A stretch of 21,176 bases of DNA, taken from NCBI GenBank assembly GCA_035760645.1, contig DASTSO010000019.1, positions 1 to 21,176 on the forward strand, in the 5' to 3' direction. Positions 18,294 through 21,176 of this stretch are shown here, in pieces. This DNA comes from DASSTY01 sp035760645 (lineage in GTDB: Bacteria > Gemmatimonadota > Gemmatimonadetes > Gemmatimonadales > GWC2-71-9). The position numbers and the translations under genes were made by a program. How positions within the stretch are numbered: position 1 is the first letter of the stretch; the number at the start of each line of letters is the position of its first letter. The notes beneath the pieces were generated by a model. That model saw nothing but the letters and a program-made list of their open reading frames with translations, was not told where the DNA came from and made no database searches.

Positions 18294-19688
18294 ATGCGTT
18301 CTCTATCGAAGATCGACCTGTATGTCGCCGGGACTGTCGTGCTCACTACAGTTCTGGGTGCCATCTCGTGGGAGATTCGTCTCCCAGTGCCCGGAGTCTG
18401 GGAATTCGCCAGCTTCGTACTGGTTGCCTTTCTGCTTCATCAGAGTAGCACAAAGCTCCGCGTTCAAGCGCTAGGATCGACTTCGTTCGTCATTCACATG
18501 GCCGCCGGAGTGCTCTTCGGCGGGTTCTGGGGTGCCGGGGTGGCCGCGGTTGCGACCGCACTCAGCATGTTGGCTGTGGGCGCCCCATCCATAAAGCTCC
18601 TGTTCAATGTTGCACAACGCGCCCTCTCAGTAATGGTAGCCGTCCTGGTCTACCAGATTCTTGGTGGGCGTATGCCGCCATCATATTTGCAGATGGCCGG
18701 CCGCATTGACACTCAGTTCCTGCAGGTTGACCTGCTGCTCTTCTTCGTGTACGCAGGCGTTTATGTGGCTGTGAACTCGCTTTCTGTGAGTGGTGCAGTA
18801 ACCCTTACAACGGGCCGACGTTTTCGTGATGTTTGGAGTCTGAATACGCGCGGCGTGTTGGGCTATGACATCGGTGCAAGCACCATTGCTCTCTTCATCG
18901 CGTATTTGTATGCGAAGTCACAGGCGCTGTTCGGACTCGGATCCCTCGGGCTCCTCGGAGTGATCATCCCGATCATTGTGGTTCGCCACATTTATGGCCT
19001 CTACTATCAGTTGCAGGATAGCGGGCAAGAGTTGCTCCAAGTGATGGTGAAAGCTATCGAGGCGCGAGACCCATACACTTCGGGTCACTCGCTTCGTGTG
19101 AGCGAGTTGTCGCGGATGATTGCGACCGAACTAGGGCTGTCAGCGAGAGAGGTCGAGCAGGTCGAGACCGCAGCGTTGCTTCATGATGTTGGGAAAATTC
19201 ATGAAGAGTTCGCGCCGCTCCTCCGGAAGGAGTCTCGCCTCACGGACGAGGAAACGGCGCTCATGCAAACGCACTCTACCAAGAGTGCGGAGCTTGTGGG
19301 TATCATCTCAAAGTTCCGTGGCTTTATCCAGGAATCCGTCCGGCACCACCATGAGAGGTGGGATGGGAAGGGGTATCCTGCCGGGCTTTCAGGTGCCGAG
19401 ATCCCACTCGGTTCACGTATTATCCTCATTTCCGACACGATCGACGCGATGACGACCGATCGGCCGTATCGGAAGCGCCTGCCCCTAGAGGTCGTTACGG
19501 CTGAGCTCCAGAAGTGCAAGGGAACACAGTTCGATCCCGATCTCGTAGACGTGGTCGTTTCATCGGTTGCTGTTCGTCGCCTCATCGTCGGTCCTTCCCG
19601 TGAGGGCGAGTTGGGGGAGCTTGTGCCTGGGCGCTCCAAGCGAGTGAGTTGGCCGACGGGCACTCTGTGGCGCTCGCGGCGAGCATAG
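18294..19688 (+). CDS. membrane HD-GYP domain c-di-GMP phosphodiesterase
   Basis: Protein of 464 residues. The N-terminal half (about 7-235) has about six to eight hydrophobic helices in the style of a MASE-type sensor (IDLYVAGTVVLTTVLGAISW, VWEFASFVLVAFLL, GVLFGGFWGAGVAAVATAL, LSVMVAVLVYQIL, LLLFFVYAGVYVAV, ASTIALFIAYLYA, LLGVIIPIIVV). The C-terminal half is an HD-GYP domain: H265 (TSGHSLRV), HDVGK (297-301), H327, HHERWDGKGYP (352-362) and the family tail DTIDAMTTDRPYRKRL. The metal ligands and GYP are intact, so hydrolysis of c-di-GMP to pGpG/GMP is likely. ATG 18294 has only a weak GAG upstream. Its GC content is about 52-55% in counted lines, far below the 70% upstream, suggesting a separate origin. 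Confidence 0.92.
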   Translation: MRSLSKIDLYVAGTVVLTTVLGAISWEIRLPVPGVWEFASFVLVAFLLHQSSTKLRVQALGSTSFVIHMAAGVLFGGFWGAGVAAVATALSMLAVGAPSIKLLFNVAQRALSVMVAVLVYQILGGRMPPSYLQMAGRIDTQFLQVDLLLFFVYAGVYVAVNSLSVSGAVTLTTGRRFRDVWSLNTRGVLGYDIGASTIALFIAYLYAKSQALFGLGSLGLLGVIIPIIVVRHIYGLYYQLQDSGQELLQVMVKAIEARDPYTSGHSLRVSELSRMIATELGLSAREVEQVETAALLHDVGKIHEEFAPLLRKESRLTDEETALMQTHSTKSAELVGIISKFRGFIQESVRHHHERWDGKGYPAGLSGAEIPLGSRIILISDTIDAMTTDRPYRKRLPLEVVTAELQKCKGTQFDPDLVDVVVSSVAVRRLIVGPSREGELGELVPGRSKRVSWPTGTLWRSRRA

Positions 19689-19698
19689 CGTAGACTCA

Positions 19699-19715
19699 GC
19701 GTCCGGCGGCGACGC
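19699..19715. terminator. small hairpin between convergent genes
   Basis: GCGTC (19699-19703) and GACGC (19711-19715) form a 5-bp stem in the 38-base gap between the HD-GYP stop and the stop of the minus-strand gene. It is short and lacks T tracts, so it is only a weak bidirectional terminator candidate. Confidence 0.2.
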
Positions 19716-19726
19716 GATTGGCTCGG

Positions 19727-21176
19727 TCAGGTTCGCGTCGAGATCTCATGTAATTCCGACAAAGCTCGCAGGATCTCATCCTGGTCAACTCTGTCGTATC
19801 GCTCGATTTCACTTGCTAAGGTCGCAATCTTGGTCATTGCGTTCTGATCGCGAGTGATCGTTGCGGTGCGCGCCAGCCAGCGCGCATATAGGCCAGCGAA
19901 GTTGGTGGAATGTAAATGTAGGTGCTTTCCTGTAACTCCCCGCCGTCCATGTCGTATGGCATCGCCGCGTCTCCCGAGCAATTCAAAGACCTCCGCGCAG
20001 TAGAGATGTCTGGCTTGATCCACATATGCTGGTGCAAATTCAAGTGGCTCCGCGGCCAGGGCGGTCAGGGCGTCAACGGCTTCCGTCGTATGTCCCAGCC
20101 TCGCATGGCCATGCGCCACCGAGTACAGTCCCTGTACACGCAAATAGGGGTTTTCTGGGTGCCCTCGCTGGACAGTTAGTGTGCCCCACTCCACCTGTGC
20201 GCGGTAATCGCCTGTCCTCCCGAAGCAAATGGCGAGGTTCCCTGCTGTCAGGATGAGGAGCCAGTCATTTCCCATTCGTTTAGCCAGCGCTACCGCACGC
20301 AGGAGGTGTTCGATACCTGCTTGATAGCGGCCGGTTGCCGCGTGAATCACCCCGTAGCCGACGAGGATGTCCCCCGCAAGTTGGCTTGGGCTCGTGTCCA
20401 ATTGCAGTACCCTAGAGGCGTGGTTCAATGCCTCGAGGCCGTGGGCGTAATCGCAGCAACAGAAGTGGAGTAGAGCTCGGCTCAGAAGCAGGAGCCCGGA
20501 TTCATACATTGGCCAAGATTCGATCGAGAATCTCGCAAAATCTTCCAGTAGTGTGACAGCCAAGACTTGGTCTCGTGTGATCGAGGCCATGTTCGCACAT
20601 GCGCGTGCGGCTAAAGATATTGTCCGAGGGTCTGTGGTGCCCCGAAGTGCTCGGCATAGATCAAGTGCAGTGCCGCTGAGATCACTCGTGGGTATCGATC
20701 CGAGCTTAACGCGAGCCGCAGTCGTTAAGACCGTTCGCTTCTCGCGGAAGTAATTGCTCGGTCCCGATGGCACTTCAGGGAAGTCCATCAGCTCAAGCGC
20801 ATTGAGCGATTCCTGCCATCGCGCCTGCCCCTGCAGTACCTCGCTCAGAAGCAAGAGCGCCCTAATTCTGAAGTCCCCGTCCAGAAGCTTCAAGGCGCTG
20901 CTCAACCCCAACTCCGCCTCATGCAGCGCGCCCCGCTCGATGCACGCCTGCGCCCCGCTGATGATCCGCGGGCGCGCCTCCTCCACCCGGCCCGACCGCA
21001 CGCAGTGCCACGCCGTCTCCAGCTCGTCCGCGTCGGCCGGGTCGGCGAGCAGCAGGTTCGCGATGCTGCCGTGCAGGCTCTTCCGGAGCGACTTCGGCGT
21101 CGCGGTGTAGACCTGCCCCCGCACCAGCTCGTTCACGAACTCCAGCCCGTGCGCCCCGTCGCGCAGGAGCCGCAGA
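19727..21176 (-). CDS. C-terminal part of a large helical-repeat (TPR-like) regulator, 5' end outside window
   Basis: The minus-strand frame runs open to the window edge. Before the possible GTG start at 21134-21136 it reads LLRDGAHGLEFVNELVRG, a segment typical of the end of the ATPase region in LuxR/MalT-, BTAD- or cyclase-type ATPase regulators (HELVREAVY-like). So the true start is outside and this is the C-terminal part. The rest is helical repeats (ARPRIISGAQACIERGALHE, ALNHASRVLQL, AGIEHLLRAVALAKRMGN, GHARLGHTTEAVDAL) resembling TPRs. No helix-turn-helix is seen at the C-terminus, so any DNA-binding domain would be N-terminal. Composition changes sharply near 20880: over 75% GC toward the 5' end, about 58-63% in the rest. 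It converges on the HD-GYP gene. Confidence 0.75.
   Translation of the reverse strand, partial: LRLLRDGAHGLEFVNELVRGQVYTATPKSLRKSLHGSIANLLLADPADADELETAWHCVRSGRVEEARPRIISGAQACIERGALHEAELGLSSALKLLDGDFRIRALLLLSEVLQGQARWQESLNALELMDFPEVPSGPSNYFREKRTVLTTAARVKLGSIPTSDLSGTALDLCRALRGTTDPRTISLAARACANMASITRDQVLAVTLLEDFARFSIESWPMYESGLLLLSRALLHFCCCDYAHGLEALNHASRVLQLDTSPSQLAGDILVGYGVIHAATGRYQAGIEHLLRAVALAKRMGNDWLLILTAGNLAICFGRTGDYRAQVEWGTLTVQRGHPENPYLRVQGLYSVAHGHARLGHTTEAVDALTALAAEPLEFAPAYVDQARHLYCAEVFELLGRRGDAIRHGRRGVTGKHLHLHSTNFAGLYARWLARTATITRDQNAMTKIATLASEIERYDRVDQDEILRALSELHEISTRT

Overview
The window is a GC-rich (about 70% over most of its length) bacterial chromosome segment with densely packed plus-strand genes. 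High GC, a PknB-type kinase carrying a TolB-like and repeat-rich C-terminal half, a sigma-54 regulator and c-di-GMP proteins suggest a Gemmatimonadota-like or similar environmental bacterium. That assignment is inference; there is no rRNA or other marker in the window to fix it.

Layout. (1) 1-6504: a tight operon topA (5' end outside the window)-trmFO-xerC-hslV-hslU, the same order as the topA-gid-codV-clpQ-clpY block of Bacillus, with stop/start overlaps at topA/trmFO and trmFO/xerC. It ends in a very strong hairpin nested inside a larger inverted repeat. (2) 6692-9967: a large membrane-anchored Ser/Thr kinase with a TolB-like and helical-repeat C-terminus, followed by a lipoprotein of unknown function and a dodecin. 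(3) 11060-13603: argF, gcvT and a mogA/moaB-type gene, each overlapping the next. (4) 13635-15152: a sigma-54 activator with a degenerate receiver domain. (5) 15303-16988: a redox-type diguanylate cyclase, made of ferredoxin clusters, an [FeFe]-hydrogenase-like domain that has lost most H-cluster ligands, another 4Fe-4S domain and an intact GGDEF. An unrecognised protein follows at 17043. (6) 17841-18173: a non-coding stretch with many hairpins leading into a 26-codon small ORF with a strong ribosome binding site, then a membrane HD-GYP c-di-GMP phosphodiesterase. (7) Minus strand, 19727 to the window end: the C-terminal part of a large helical-repeat regulator.

From about 18170 to about 20880 the GC content drops to about 52-63%, and it returns to over 75% inside the minus-strand gene. 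That suggests foreign origin or different evolutionary history for the HD-GYP segment.

The most interesting part is 15.2-19.7 kb. A c-di-GMP synthase with an apparently repurposed hydrogenase fold, an unknown partner protein, a structured leader with a micropeptide, and a c-di-GMP hydrolase lie together. A plausible but unproven reading is a redox- or gas-responsive c-di-GMP module.
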